Source of the DNA: Nitrospinaceae bacterium | GTDB lineage: Bacteria; Nitrospinota; Nitrospinia; Nitrospinales; VA-1 | Assembly (NCBI GenBank): GCA_012961055.1 | Contig: DUAA01000207.1 | Location: 1-11,032, forward strand | Length of the DNA: 11,032 nucleotides | Direction of reading: 5' to 3' | Shown here: one piece after another, positions 1 through 7,187 of the stretch | Position numbering within the stretch: the first letter of the stretch is position 1 | Layout of the letters: the number at the start of each line of letters is the position of its first letter | Translations under genes and position numbers: made by a program | The notes under the pieces: generated by a model | The model's database searches: none | What the model was told of the DNA's origin: nothing | Seen by the model: the letters and a program-made list of their open reading frames with translations, nothing else

Positions 1-1305
1 TAGAATGGGGAACAGGATATCGCTGAATTCTTTGCCTTTCATGAATTGCGCGTTAACGAGATTTTTGTGCAGCTGCATTTGTCGTTGGAGTCTGAAGTCT
101 GGTTTGACCTGAAATTTGCTGCAAAATTTGAGTGCTGTCATTAAAAGAGATTTATCTTTTTTAAAATCTTCTTTTGCATCACCATCATAAATCAAGGCTG
201 AGTCTGAAATATGAAAACTATGACCCAGAGACTTTTTGGTCAATAATGAAATTACTTTTTTGAATGACCTTTTGGGTTGCCGGCAATGCTCGAACAGGTT
301 GTGGGAAAAATTATGGATATTTGTGGCATGCAGATAATAATCGCGCATAAATTCTTCTACCGGTTGACCTTCAGCGGGTAACCGGTACCCTAGATTAGCC
401 GCCAGTTCTTTCTGTATTTCGAACATCAGGACATCGGTTTTCTTTTCAGTCAGGTAATGCAGTTCATTACGGACGCGAAGTGAGAAGTCAACCGAATGGT
501 AGAGCGACTCAATTTCTGGCTTAGACAGAACATGGGTTTCATTGATTTCGCGAAGAGAGTGGCATCCATAGCGTACTGCGGTGGCCCAAAGGGCGTTATG
601 GTAGTCTCTCAAGCCCCCCGGCCCATTTTTAATATCCGGTTCCGGGTGGCATACCACACCCTCATCTTGGCGATACCGGGTAAATTTTTCTTTTAATTTG
701 GAATTTAAAAACTTTTTCACATGTTTTTGCAAAACATTTTTTTGGATGGAGTTGCAGAACTTTTCATAAATACTTCGGCTACCAATGAGAAACCGGGTTT
801 CGATCATGGAGGTTTTAATTGTCAGATCCTCCTGGGCAAGCTCTACACAGTCTTTTATGGTGCGAGAGCTGTGGCTGATTTCCATGTCGAATCCCCAAAT
901 AACAGAGATAGCGTCTTGGATAAAAGTTTTGGTTAAAGGCGTAGCATTATCAGAAAGAAGAAATAATAGGTCAATGTCTGAAAGAGGGTTGAGCTCTCCA
1001 CGTCCGTAGCCCCCGACCGCAATGAGAGAGTAACCTTCCAGGCATGAGGTCCCCTCATAAGCTGCGAGTTTTGTCATAGAAAGAAGGACATGTTGGATGA
1101 CCTCATCGACAAGGCTGGTATGAGCCTGAACGATTTCGCGTCCACCCGCTCCAGACCGATGCCAGTTCTTGATCTTTTCTTTTTCATCCCGTAGCAATTT
1201 CTTAAAGATCTGAAAATAGGGCAATCTTAGCCGCGGATCAGACGGAATATCCTGTACTTGGCTGAAATCAATTGTCAGCCGGTAGACGTGTTCATAAACA
1301 CCCAT
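1..1305 (-). CDS. glnD: PII uridylyltransferase / uridylyl-removing enzyme GlnD, partial (N-terminal 435 codons)
   Basis: GlnD uridylylates PII proteins when nitrogen is limiting and removes the UMP when glutamine is high, acting in the cytoplasm. My reverse-strand translation is open from the ATG at 1305-1303 to the window edge. It holds the nucleotidyltransferase motif around residues 98-116 (GGYGRGELNPLSDIDLLFL), with the metal-binding Asp pair at 110 and 112. The family signature GPGGLRDYHNAL lies near 228-239, and the helical segment LRVRNELHYLTEKKTD near 276-291. Members usually run about 850-950 residues, so the HD (UMP-removing) and C-terminal ACT domains must lie beyond the left edge. 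An in-frame TAG four codons upstream forces the start to this ATG. The bases before it are pyrimidine-rich with no clear Shine-Dalgarno. No P-II gene is visible nearby. The family call is very secure. Confidence 0.95.
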   Translation of the reverse strand, partial: MGVYEHVYRLTIDFSQVQDIPSDPRLRLPYFQIFKKLLRDEKEKIKNWHRSGAGGREIVQAHTSLVDEVIQHVLLSMTKLAAYEGTSCLEGYSLIAVGGYGRGELNPLSDIDLLFLLSDNATPLTKTFIQDAISVIWGFDMEISHSSRTIKDCVELAQEDLTIKTSMIETRFLIGSRSIYEKFCNSIQKNVLQKHVKKFLNSKLKEKFTRYRQDEGVVCHPEPDIKNGPGGLRDYHNALWATAVRYGCHSLREINETHVLSKPEIESLYHSVDFSLRVRNELHYLTEKKTDVLMFEIQKELAANLGYRLPAEGQPVEEFMRDYYLHATNIHNFSHNLFEHCRQPKRSFKKVISLLTKKSLGHSFHISDSALIYDGDAKEDFKKDKSLLMTALKFCSKFQVKPDFRLQRQMQLHKNLVNAQFMKGKEFSDILFPIL

Positions 1306-1481
1306 AGAGAAAAGCTAAAAGGAAAAAGGGTTCATTAAAAAGAAGAATAAAATAATTATCTCATATTTTAGGCTTTGTTCATTCTCCCTTTATATATGAG
1401 TACATTTCCAACAGTTTCTGAAGTGCATCTCTATGCCCATTTTTTCAATGTTTTTATGGGTCATCATCCGACCAAAATTGC

Positions 1482-1510
1482 TTGACAAGAAGGGGCTAAT
1501 AATTTAGCTT
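1482..1510 (+). promoter_or_regulatory. possible sigma-70-type promoter upstream of icd
   Basis: A perfect TTGACA at 1482-1487 is followed after 17 bases by TAGCTT (1505-1510), which keeps only three of six consensus -10 positions. The start point would fall at about 1517, inside the dyad at 1514-1538. The -35 box is good but the -10 is poor, so the call is tentative. Confidence 0.25.
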
Positions 1511-1513
1511 AAC

Positions 1514-1538
1514 CGTTCTTCTAATAGACATTAGAACG
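1514..1538. promoter_or_regulatory. inverted repeat upstream of icd (operator or leader hairpin candidate)
   Basis: TTCTAAT (1519-1525) and ATTAGAA (1530-1536) form a perfect 7-bp inverted repeat with a 4-base spacer. Alternatively, CGTTC (1514-1518) plus TAAT pairs with ATTAGAACG (1530-1538), giving a 9-bp stem with a 3-base bulge. It lies just downstream of the TTGACA box. It could bind a dimeric regulator or fold in the icd leader. No T-run follows, so it does not look like a terminator. Confidence 0.35.
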
Positions 1539-1784
1539 TTGCGCTTCCTGTATCGAGAGCTGATGTTTTTTGCAATTCATTAATTTAACTATTTTCAGCT
1601 TGGAACTACAGGAATAAAAACTTAACAGGCAGAGAGCAGTCTTTGCATTAGAAGATAAAAAAGTTTTGAGGAATTTTGGTATCTAAAGAAATAAGAAGAA
1701 CACCATATACGAGCTTACTATCAAATGATTTTGTAATTATAAATTTATTCCTTCTTCAGTAATTTTTAAAATGGGGTAAGAACG

Positions 1785-4019
1785 ATGTCAGAACAGCCAG
1801 ATATTATTTATACGAAAGTAGATGAAGCACCTCAACTAGCGAGTGGATCTTTTCTACCAATTATACAAGCTATTACTCGGGTTGCAGGAGTGAATCTGGG
1901 CACGAAGGATATTTCATTAGCGGGCAGGATAATTTCTCAATTCCCTGAACGGCTCAAGCCGGAACAACAGCAACCCGATGATTTGGCGTTGCTAGGCGAA
2001 ATAGTACTTGATCCCGATGCCAATGTCATCAAGCTACCTAATATCAGCGCTTCCAATCCCCAAATAAAGGCTGCTATCCAAGAATTGCAATCTCAGGGGT
2101 ATGATCTTCCCGATTTTCCCGAAGATCCGAAAAATGATGAAGAAAAAGCAATTAAAGCCAAGTATGACAAGGTCAAGGGTAGCGCGGTCAATCCTGTGTT
2201 GAGGCAAGGGAACTCTGATCGCAGGGCTGCTGTGTCGGTCAAAAATTATGCAAAGAGCAATCCTCATAAAATGGGTGCATGGGCAAAAGATTCTAAAACA
2301 AATGTCGCAACCATGAAAGGTGGAGATTTTCGCGCTAATGAAAAATCTGCGACTGTTACCGATGCAATGGCTGGAAACGGTCAGATCGAATTTATTGCCG
2401 AAGGTGGAGGTGTCAATGTTTTGAAAGAGAAAGTTGCTTTTGAGACGGGCGATGTTGTTGATGCGACTAAAATGAGTCGAACGGCTTTGCGTCAATTCAT
2501 TAAAGAGCAGGTAGCAGAAGCAAAAAATGCCGATGTTTTGCTATCGCTGCACATGAAGGCCACTATGATGAAAGTTTCTGATCCTATCATTTTTGGTCAT
2601 GGCGTTACGGTTGTTTTTGCTGAAGTGTTTGAGAAGCACGCGGATGTTTTTAAGGAACTGGGTGTGAACGCCAACAATGGTCTTGGCGATGTTTATTCAA
2701 AGCTAACGAGCTTGCCTGATGACCAGCAAAAAGAAATCGAAGCAGATATTCAAAATTGCATCAAGAGTGGACCGGACCTGGCGATGGTAAATTCCGACAA
2801 AGGCATCACGAACTTTCATGTTCCGAGTGATATCATTGTCGATGCCTCCATGGCCGCCACGATCCGTACGTCTGGAAAAATGTGGGGCCCGGATGGGAAA
2901 GAATATGACACCTTGGCTATGATACCGGATAGCAGTTACGCGGGTATTTATCAGGCAACCATTGATTTTTGTAGAGAGAACGGCGCTTTTGATCCGACTA
3001 CCATGGGCACAGTTCCCAATGTTGGCCTTATGGCTAAAAAGGCGGAGGAGTATGGGTCGCACGACAAAACGTTTGAAGTTTCTGGAAAAGGCAGTATCCG
3101 ATTGCTTGATGGTGCCGGACAGGTTATCCATGAATTTGACGTTGAAGAGGGCGATATCTTCCGCGCTTGTACAGTAAAAGATATAGCAGTTAAGGACTGG
3201 GTTAAGTTGGCTGTCAATCGAGCCCAATTATCTGAAACCCCTGTTGTTTTCTGGTTGGACAAGAACAGGGCACACGATTCCCAGATTATAGAAAAAGTAA
3301 CTCTCTATTTGAAAGATCACGATACCAACGGTTTGGATATTCAGACCATGGCACCGGTGGAGGCGATGAACCATTCTCTCAAACGTGCCAAAGAAGGCAA
3401 GGATACCATTTCCGCAACGGGAAACGTTCTGCGGGACTATCTGACCGATCTATTCCCGATTCTGGAGCTTGGCACCAGCGCAAAAATGCTTTCAATCGTA
3501 CCACTGATTAATGGTGGAGGACTTTTTGAGACCGGGGCTGGAGGATCTGCTCCTAAACATGTGGAACAATTTATCAAAGAGGGGCATTTGAGATGGGAGT
3601 CGTTGGGCGAATTTTTGGCTCTATCTGAATCCTTGGCGCATTTGGGCCGAACGAAGGACAATAAAAAAGCTGCCATCCTGGCGGATACTCTGGAACGTGC
3701 TACCGGCAAGTTGATGGACAACAAACAGTCGCCCGGTCGCTCTGTGGGTGATCTTGATAATGCCGGAACCCATATTTACGAAACGCTTTACTGGATGCAA
3801 GAGTTGGCGAATCAAAGCGACGATGCGGATCTTAAAGCACGCTTTGCTCCCGTTGCCAAAAAACTTGAAGAAAACTTGGATACTATTTTTAAAGAGATAA
3901 ATGCTTCTAGTGGGCAGCCTAAAGATATCGGCGGGTATTATCTTCCGGATGCTGATAAGGTGAAGGCGGCAACACGTCCGAGCGCGACTTTCAACAAAAT
4001 ACTGGACAGCTTGAATTAG
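1785..4019 (+). CDS. icd: monomeric NADP-dependent isocitrate dehydrogenase
   Basis: This cytoplasmic TCA-cycle enzyme oxidatively decarboxylates isocitrate to 2-oxoglutarate, reducing NADP+. The 744-residue length matches the monomeric class (about 740), not the dimeric enzyme of about 415. Family blocks are present in order: [11 protein letters not shown] near 9-19; the substrate loop [20 protein letters not shown] near 136-155, with Asn136, Arg140 and Arg146; [18 protein letters not shown] near 256-273; [20 protein letters not shown] near 337-356; and [20 protein letters not shown] in the C-terminal third. The ATG at 1785 is preceded by GGGG at 1773-1776 with 8-base spacing. The gene is intact. 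mdh follows after 89 bases, so co-transcription is likely, perhaps modulated by the stem-loop in the gap. The dinucleotide specificity comes from the family, not from residues I could test. Confidence 0.97.
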   Translation: MSEQPDIIYTKVDEAPQLASGSFLPIIQAITRVAGVNLGTKDISLAGRIISQFPERLKPEQQQPDDLALLGEIVLDPDANVIKLPNISASNPQIKAAIQELQSQGYDLPDFPEDPKNDEEKAIKAKYDKVKGSAVNPVLRQGNSDRRAAVSVKNYAKSNPHKMGAWAKDSKTNVATMKGGDFRANEKSATVTDAMAGNGQIEFIAEGGGVNVLKEKVAFETGDVVDATKMSRTALRQFIKEQVAEAKNADVLLSLHMKATMMKVSDPIIFGHGVTVVFAEVFEKHADVFKELGVNANNGLGDVYSKLTSLPDDQQKEIEADIQNCIKSGPDLAMVNSDKGITNFHVPSDIIVDASMAATIRTSGKMWGPDGKEYDTLAMIPDSSYAGIYQATIDFCRENGAFDPTTMGTVPNVGLMAKKAEEYGSHDKTFEVSGKGSIRLLDGAGQVIHEFDVEEGDIFRACTVKDIAVKDWVKLAVNRAQLSETPVVFWLDKNRAHDSQIIEKVTLYLKDHDTNGLDIQTMAPVEAMNHSLKRAKEGKDTISATGNVLRDYLTDLFPILELGTSAKMLSIVPLINGGGLFETGAGGSAPKHVEQFIKEGHLRWESLGEFLALSESLAHLGRTKDNKKAAILADTLERATGKLMDNKQSPGRSVGDLDNAGTHIYETLYWMQELANQSDDADLKARFAPVAKKLEENLDTIFKEINASSGQPKDIGGYYLPDADKVKAATRPSATFNKILDSLN

Positions 4020-4063
4020 TGAGTTTGATTTTCGGAACGTGTTCAATCTAATTGGCTATTAAC

Positions 4064-4091
4064 AGAGCAAATCTGGTCACAGGTTTGCTTT
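4064..4091 (+). promoter_or_regulatory. intercistronic stem-loop between icd and mdh
   Basis: AGAGCAAATCTG (4064-4075) pairs with CAGGTTTGCTTT (4080-4091) around a GTCA tetraloop. This gives a 12-bp stem containing two G-U pairs and no mismatch. It lies entirely in the gap, 5 bases before the mdh ribosome-binding site. Only three T residues follow the GC-containing part of the stem, so it may be a weak terminator or attenuator, or a 3' end that stabilises icd mRNA. Pairing is seen directly; the function is inferred. Confidence 0.55.
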
Positions 4092-4096
4092 CATGT

Positions 4097-4102
4097 AGAG
4101 GA
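4097..4102 (+). promoter_or_regulatory. ribosome-binding site of mdh (fixes its start)
   Basis: AGAGGA lies 6 bases before the ATG at 4109. It favours this start over an in-frame TTG at 4052, which would add 19 residues unlike any malate dehydrogenase N-terminus and would place the stem-loop inside coding sequence. Confidence 0.75.
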
Positions 4103-4108
4103 ATTGCT

Positions 4109-5062
4109 ATGTCAAGCGCAAGGAAAAAAATTACAGTAGTTGGCGCGGGTCAGGTTGGCTCTACCGTTGCTCAGTTGACTGCTTATAAAAACCTCGGCGA
4201 TGTGGTGATTATCGATATTATCGAAGGAGTACCACAAGGCAAAGCGCTAGATTTGCAGGAGTCGAGTTGTCTTCAGGTTTTTGATAGCCTGCTGACAGGA
4301 ACCAACGACTATAAGGATACTGCAAATTCGGATATTGTGGTGATCACGGCTGGCTTGCCTCGTAAGCCGGGCATGAGCCGTGAAGATCTTCTTTCTACCA
4401 ATGCGAAAATCGTGCAATCGGTGACACAACAGGTCATGGAATATTCCCATGATCCGATCATAATCGTAGTGTCGAATCCGCTAGACGCGATGGTGTACAT
4501 GGCCAAAAGAACCGGCAACCTGCCGAAGAACAAGGTCATCGGCATGGCTGGCGTGCTCGACTCGGCCCGTTTGCGGACTTTTGTTTCGCTGGAGTTGGGT
4601 TGCTCACTGGTAGATGTAGATGCGATGGTTCTCGGAGGGCATGGTGATTCCATGGTTCCGCTACCCCGTTACACTTCGGTCTCGGGGATCTCGATCACCG
4701 AACTGATGACTCAGGAACAAATTGACCGGGTGGTGGAGCGCACTCGAAAAGGCGGGGCGGAAATCGTATCGTTACTAAAAACCGGTAGCGCCTTCTATGC
4801 GCCAGGTGCTTCGGTCGTGAAAATGATTGAAGCGATTTTGCAGGACAAACGTCGCATTCTTCCTTGTACTGCTTACTTGGAAGGAGAATACGGTTGGAGT
4901 GGGATATTCTTTGGTGTTCCCGTCATGATGGGAGCCCACGGTATTGAAAAGATCATTGAACTAAAAATGACGGTTGAAGAAAAAGCTGCCTTGGATAAAT
5001 CAGCCGAAGATGTTAAGAAAACCTGCGATGAAGTGGACGCTATCATTAAAGGGGATGTGTAA
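4109..5062 (+). CDS. mdh: malate dehydrogenase, NAD-dependent, LDH-like type
   Basis: Interconverts malate and oxaloacetate with NAD(H) in the TCA cycle. The 317-residue product has the Rossmann motif [10 protein letters not shown] at 12-21 and Asp36 at the end of the second strand, as in NAD-using enzymes. The mobile loop [12 protein letters not shown] at 82-93 carries Arg85 and Arg91. Arg85 at the specificity position, in place of the lactate-dehydrogenase Gln, points to malate. Asn123 (VSNPLD), Asp151 and Arg154 (LDSARLR), and the catalytic His178 in GGHGDSM complete the active site. Length and motifs are typical of the short tetrameric MDH group found in many bacteria. The gene starts 89 bases after icd and runs in the same direction, so an icd-mdh operon is likely. 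Confidence 0.96.
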   Translation: MSSARKKITVVGAGQVGSTVAQLTAYKNLGDVVIIDIIEGVPQGKALDLQESSCLQVFDSLLTGTNDYKDTANSDIVVITAGLPRKPGMSREDLLSTNAKIVQSVTQQVMEYSHDPIIIVVSNPLDAMVYMAKRTGNLPKNKVIGMAGVLDSARLRTFVSLELGCSLVDVDAMVLGGHGDSMVPLPRYTSVSGISITELMTQEQIDRVVERTRKGGAEIVSLLKTGSAFYAPGASVVKMIEAILQDKRRILPCTAYLEGEYGWSGIFFGVPVMMGAHGIEKIIELKMTVEEKAALDKSAEDVKKTCDEVDAIIKGDV

Positions 5063-5155
5063 CCTTACCGCTGGCCTCTTTATTCAAGGGGCTTACATAA
5101 GTCGAAAAAACCAAACTCTTTATGATCTTTATCACGAGCCGCAAAGCGGTCTGGC

Positions 5156-5176
5156 GATCCAGAGTTTTGCTGGATC
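5156..5176. terminator. small hairpin in the convergent mdh / phosphoesterase gap
   Basis: GATCCAG (5156-5162) and CTGGATC (5170-5176) form a perfect 7-bp stem with a 7-base loop. It lies about 95 bases after mdh and 150 bases after the stop of the opposing gene. There is no T-tract on either strand, so it is at best part of a factor-dependent or bidirectional terminator. A weaker GCCTC/GGGGC stem just after mdh and a CCGC/GCGG stem at 5139-5149 are also present. Confidence 0.25.
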
Positions 5177-5244
5177 ACTCAATAGGGCACGAGAGTTCAG
5201 GTGGCATCAGTATTAAACCGATTGTTCACCGATAAAGTATTACT

Positions 5245-5275
5245 CGGGCATGAAGTACCTTGCCGGGCATGAAGT
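5245..5275. repeat. 12-bp direct repeat, two copies
   Basis: CGGGCATGAAGT occurs at 5245-5256 and again at 5264-5275, a 19-base period with a 7-base spacer. It is in non-coding sequence close to the end of the minus-strand phosphoesterase. The two copies are identical, but no further copy occurs in the window. It may be a local duplication; no function is evident. Confidence 0.5.
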
Positions 5276-5305
5276 TTAAGGGGAATATCACGTGCTCATC
5301 GAATT

Positions 5306-5318
5306 CAGCGTCACGCTG
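5306..5318. terminator. short hairpin just past the phosphoesterase stop codon
   Basis: CAGCG (5306-5310) and CGCTG (5314-5318) pair around a 3-base loop, 8 bases beyond the minus-strand stop. The stem is short and no T-run follows on the minus strand, so a terminator role is only possible. Confidence 0.2.
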
Positions 5319-5325
5319 CTGGCGC

Positions 5326-6459
5326 CTATTGGTGTATTTCAAACTCCTCATAAACCGTCACCCCTTCGGGCTGGCCATCGCATTCCAGAGTGATGGTGTC
5401 CCAGAATTTTTTTCGCGCTTTCCATCTGGGATTTCGTTTGTCATGAGGGTTATTCTGCACGCATACCTGCCAGACCGTTCCTTTTAAAATATTTTGTGTA
5501 ATATCCAGAGTAATAAAATGATTCATCAATGCTCTTTTGGCTAGTGCATCGAACACATCTTTTGGCGCGGTGCGTTTTTCATGATTTTGCATGTCGGCAA
5601 AAGGTTTGAATTTAGCTCCACCTCCGCCTGACACAATGTAGATTGTTCCACTCCCGCTTTGATATTTTCCGGATTTTGATTTGACGGTTTTAAACATACC
5701 TTCCTCGACCGGGCTCATGGGATGAAACCGTTCGTAGGAATGCTGATTGCCGGCGAACACGATGTCTGGCTTTAAGGCATTTAATTGTTGGAGAACCGTG
5801 TTGCGCTTGTCCTTATACCAAGCGGTTGTGAGCGCCGGTTCATGGATGGCAAGTATGACCCAGAGACCCTTTTCTCTGGCTTCTTCAATACGCGGTTTTA
5901 ACCACGGAGTCGGGTCCTTCCAGGGATAGTGATTGATGATTCCTATCAGCGTGTTACCGATTACCCGAGTGCCTTCAAATTCCCGCGGTTGTGCATCATG
6001 TTTAACGTTGTCGAATCCGGAATCGAGAGGGTCGATTTTATCCCAGCAGCCTGAGGCTTTGGGTTTGCTCATTTTTGGAGGAAGGTCATTATCGCCCGCA
6101 ACAAAAAGGCGCAGAGGATAGGGATCGACCAGAGTATTTTTAATTTCTTCTATATATCGGTCTGGGCAGGAGTCGGGAAACGGTTCAGGCTGATAAACAA
6201 AATCGCCGAGATGAAGCAATACGTCTGGAGTTTTATCGCGCATGGCTTTTTGTACGGCAGAAAATCCCGGTGCATAGGCTCGTTCACCGATTCCGGTATC
6301 CCCAACTATGGCAATGCGTGTGGTCGTTTGGGGAAACAGAGCCATGACGTTTTGGATTCCCCAACCCGTTGCGGAGCGTGGAGCACCCTCGCCAAGGGAA
6401 TAGCTCACAAACATTGCAAGGACGAGGAGAAAGATAATTTTCATAGCAAACCATTTCAT
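5326..6459 (-). CDS. secreted calcineurin-like metallophosphoesterase (purple acid phosphatase-like)
   Basis: Likely a phosphatase exported across the inner membrane; the substrate is unknown. The 377-residue product begins with Lys residues, then a hydrophobic stretch (about 8-20) and SLGEGA, which fits a signal peptide cleaved near 22-26. The phosphoesterase blocks follow: GDTG (53-56, Asp54), HLGDFVY (83-89, Asp86 with Tyr89 as in purple acid phosphatases), AGDND (121-125), AIHEP (204-208, His206) and GNQHSYER (237-244). Two blocks differ from the usual GNHD/E and GHxH: Asn-His becomes Asp-Asn at 123-124, and the first His of GHxH becomes Asn238. Metal binding may therefore be altered. The ATG at 6459 is used; a second ATG five codons in would keep a signal peptide. 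No strong ribosome-binding site precedes either. It is convergent to mdh and downstream of arsC on the same strand, with 148 bases between. Confidence 0.85.
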   Translation of the reverse strand: MKWFAMKIIFLLVLAMFVSYSLGEGAPRSATGWGIQNVMALFPQTTTRIAIVGDTGIGERAYAPGFSAVQKAMRDKTPDVLLHLGDFVYQPEPFPDSCPDRYIEEIKNTLVDPYPLRLFVAGDNDLPPKMSKPKASGCWDKIDPLDSGFDNVKHDAQPREFEGTRVIGNTLIGIINHYPWKDPTPWLKPRIEEAREKGLWVILAIHEPALTTAWYKDKRNTVLQQLNALKPDIVFAGNQHSYERFHPMSPVEEGMFKTVKSKSGKYQSGSGTIYIVSGGGGAKFKPFADMQNHEKRTAPKDVFDALAKRALMNHFITLDITQNILKGTVWQVCVQNNPHDKRNPRWKARKKFWDTITLECDGQPEGVTVYEEFEIHQ

Positions 6460-6554
6460 AGCTGTTTCTCAAAGTTGTATATCACCCCAGCCTCGTGTGG
6501 TATTGAACCTTTGCCTTTATGCCTCGAAAGGGTACTTCCACGGGGAAATTTGTT

Positions 6555-6569
6555 TTTTATCGGATAAAA
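6555..6569. promoter_or_regulatory. AT-rich palindrome upstream of the phosphoesterase
   Basis: TTTTATC (6555-6561), one central base, then GATAAAA (6563-6569) form a perfect 7+1+7 palindrome. It lies about 95-110 bases before the minus-strand phosphoesterase start, in the gap after arsC. Position and symmetry suit an operator for a dimeric regulator. AT-rich palindromes also arise by chance. Confidence 0.3.
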
Positions 6570-6592
6570 CTCATGCAATACTCTATCTGCTC

Positions 6593-6607
6593 CCGGCGGC
6601 TCGCCGG
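6593..6607 (-). terminator. GC-rich hairpin directly after the arsC stop codon
   Basis: CCGGCG and CGCCGG (6593-6598 and 6602-6607) form a perfect 6-bp all-GC stem with a 3-base loop, starting on the base after the arsC stop on the minus strand. No T-tract follows on that strand, so it is not a classic intrinsic terminator. It could pause polymerase or protect the arsC mRNA 3' end. Confidence 0.35.
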
Positions 6608-7039
6608 TTACCACAAAACCTCCGGCAGGGATTCAACGAAGTCGCGGATCTCGTCCCGTACTCTGCGGTAATGATTCAGAGTTTCCTCTTCTGTTTGTGT
6701 ATTTTTGACAAGTTTTGGTGGGTCATCAAACCCGAAATGCAAGACCGTGGTGGAGCAGGAAAAAACCGGGCAACTTGCATCAGCATTCCCGCATACGGTA
6801 ATCACAAAATCGAAAGGAATGGTTTCAACTTCCTCCACTTTTTGTGACTTCTGATCAGCGATATCTACCCCAGCTTCTTGCATGACACGGACTGCGTTGG
6901 TATTGAGCCCATGCGCCTCAAGTCCAGCTGAAAACGCCTGGATGGAGTCGGTTTTCAAATGCCGAGTCCAGCCCTCAGCCATCTGGCTCCTGCAAGAGTT
7001 ACCGGTACATAAAAATAGAATTTTTAGTTTCTTAGTCAC
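6608..7039 (-). CDS. arsC: arsenate reductase, thioredoxin-coupled (low-molecular-weight phosphatase fold)
   Basis: Reduces arsenate to arsenite in the cytoplasm using a triple-cysteine relay recycled by thioredoxin. The product carries the phosphatase P-loop CTGNSCRS (Cys11 to Arg17), the second and third redox cysteines in CGNADASC (Cys83 and Cys90) and the HFGFDDP block (101-107). These match the Staphylococcus-type ArsC in order and spacing, so all three catalytic cysteines are present. I chose GTG at 7039-7037, giving 143 residues and an N-terminus two to three residues before the KILFLCTGNSC strand, as in homologues. A TTG at 7075 would add 12 residues. Neither start has a well-placed Shine-Dalgarno. 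No arsR, arsenite exporter or thioredoxin gene is in view. It is divergent from lexA and may share a control region with it. Confidence 0.92.
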   Translation of the reverse strand: MTKKLKILFLCTGNSCRSQMAEGWTRHLKTDSIQAFSAGLEAHGLNTNAVRVMQEAGVDIADQKSQKVEEVETIPFDFVITVCGNADASCPVFSCSTTVLHFGFDDPPKLVKNTQTEEETLNHYRRVRDEIRDFVESLPEVLW

Positions 7040-7048
7040 GTTGCTAAG
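7031..7048. promoter_or_regulatory. dyad overlapping the arsC start
   Basis: CTTAGTCACGTTGCTAAG is an imperfect 18-base palindrome: outer CTTAG/CTAAG arms and a central ACGT match, with four bases unpaired. It spans the proposed GTG start of arsC, so a bound protein or folded RNA there could affect arsC expression. Regulatory meaning is inferred. Confidence 0.3.
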
Positions 7049-7081
7049 AATACCATCCACAAATGTGGGAGGCAATCCACC

Positions 7082-7100
7082 ATTACTGAAGTAATATAAC
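7082..7100. promoter_or_regulatory. dyad with overlapping divergent -10-like boxes between arsC and lexA
   Basis: ATTACTGAAGTAAT (7082-7095) is a palindrome of two 6-base arms around GA. Directly at its edge lie TATAAC (7095-7100, plus strand, five of six -10 positions) and TATATT on the minus strand (7098-7093). This suits two divergent promoters covered by one operator, for arsC leftward and lexA rightward. No good -35 box is seen for either. A second small dyad, CCACA/TGTGG, lies at 7057-7068. Confidence 0.35.
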
Positions 7101-7156
7101 GTGTTAATGGGTTATTCTGCTTCGCCGCTTGATTTTCGTTTTATTTTCGCTTACCC

Positions 7157-7172
7157 TGTGTTTCTAAGCACA
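7157..7172. promoter_or_regulatory. candidate LexA self-operator just upstream of lexA
   Basis: TGTGTTTCTAAGCACA is an imperfect dyad (TGTGnTTnnAAnCACA, 12 of 16 positions symmetric). It ends where the lexA ribosome-binding site begins. lexA is commonly autorepressed, and this position would block transcription or translation. It does not match the proteobacterial CTGT-N8-ACAG or the Bacillus GAAC-N4-GTTC box exactly, and the TGTG-N8-CACA spacing also resembles CRP-family sites. Which protein binds is unknown. Confidence 0.35.
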
Positions 7173-7178
7173 AAGGAG
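7173..7178 (+). promoter_or_regulatory. ribosome-binding site of lexA (fixes its start)
   Basis: AAGGAG lies 9 bases before the ATG at 7188. It settles the start against a TTG at 7101 that would add 29 residues with no resemblance to the LexA N-terminus. Confidence 0.8.
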
Positions 7179-7187
7179 AGTGATGCC

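Larger units (their letters stand above)
1306..1784. other. 479-base non-coding region between divergent glnD and icd
   Basis: No convincing coding sequence was found on either strand. The stretch is AT-rich and must hold the glnD promoter (minus strand) and the icd promoter (plus strand). Visible elements are a TTGACA box at 1482-1487, a dyad at 1514-1538 and AT-rich segments such as TTATAAAT shortly before icd. On the minus strand a TATATAAAG-like stretch lies roughly 90 bases before glnD. If transcription of icd starts near the TTGACA box, its leader would be about 270 bases long, which leaves room for post-transcriptional control. I recognise no riboswitch family in it. Confidence 0.6.

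Noticed and set aside
496..1009. Short plus-strand open frames opposite glnD
   Set aside because: The minus strand encodes an unmistakable GlnD across this whole stretch; the plus-strand frames are chance.
2034..4046. Long open frames on the minus strand opposite icd (up to about 174 codons)
   Set aside because: They lie wholly against a well-conserved gene, show no recognisable family motif and overlap one another.
4974..5216. Open frame overlapping the end of mdh and running into the gap
   Set aside because: Out of frame with mdh, no ribosome-binding site, and a composition without recognisable motifs.
5245..5275. CRISPR-like repeat
   Set aside because: Only two 12-bp copies with a 7-base spacer; no array and no cas gene.
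7157..7172. CRP/FNR-family site
   Set aside because: Spacing fits TGTG-N8-CACA, but the inner TGTGA/TCACA bases do not match, and its position next to the lexA ribosome-binding site fits autoregulation better. Not fully excluded.
7101..7187. N-terminal extension of LexA from a TTG at 7101
   Set aside because: A strong AAGGAG precedes the ATG at 7188, and the extension does not resemble LexA.
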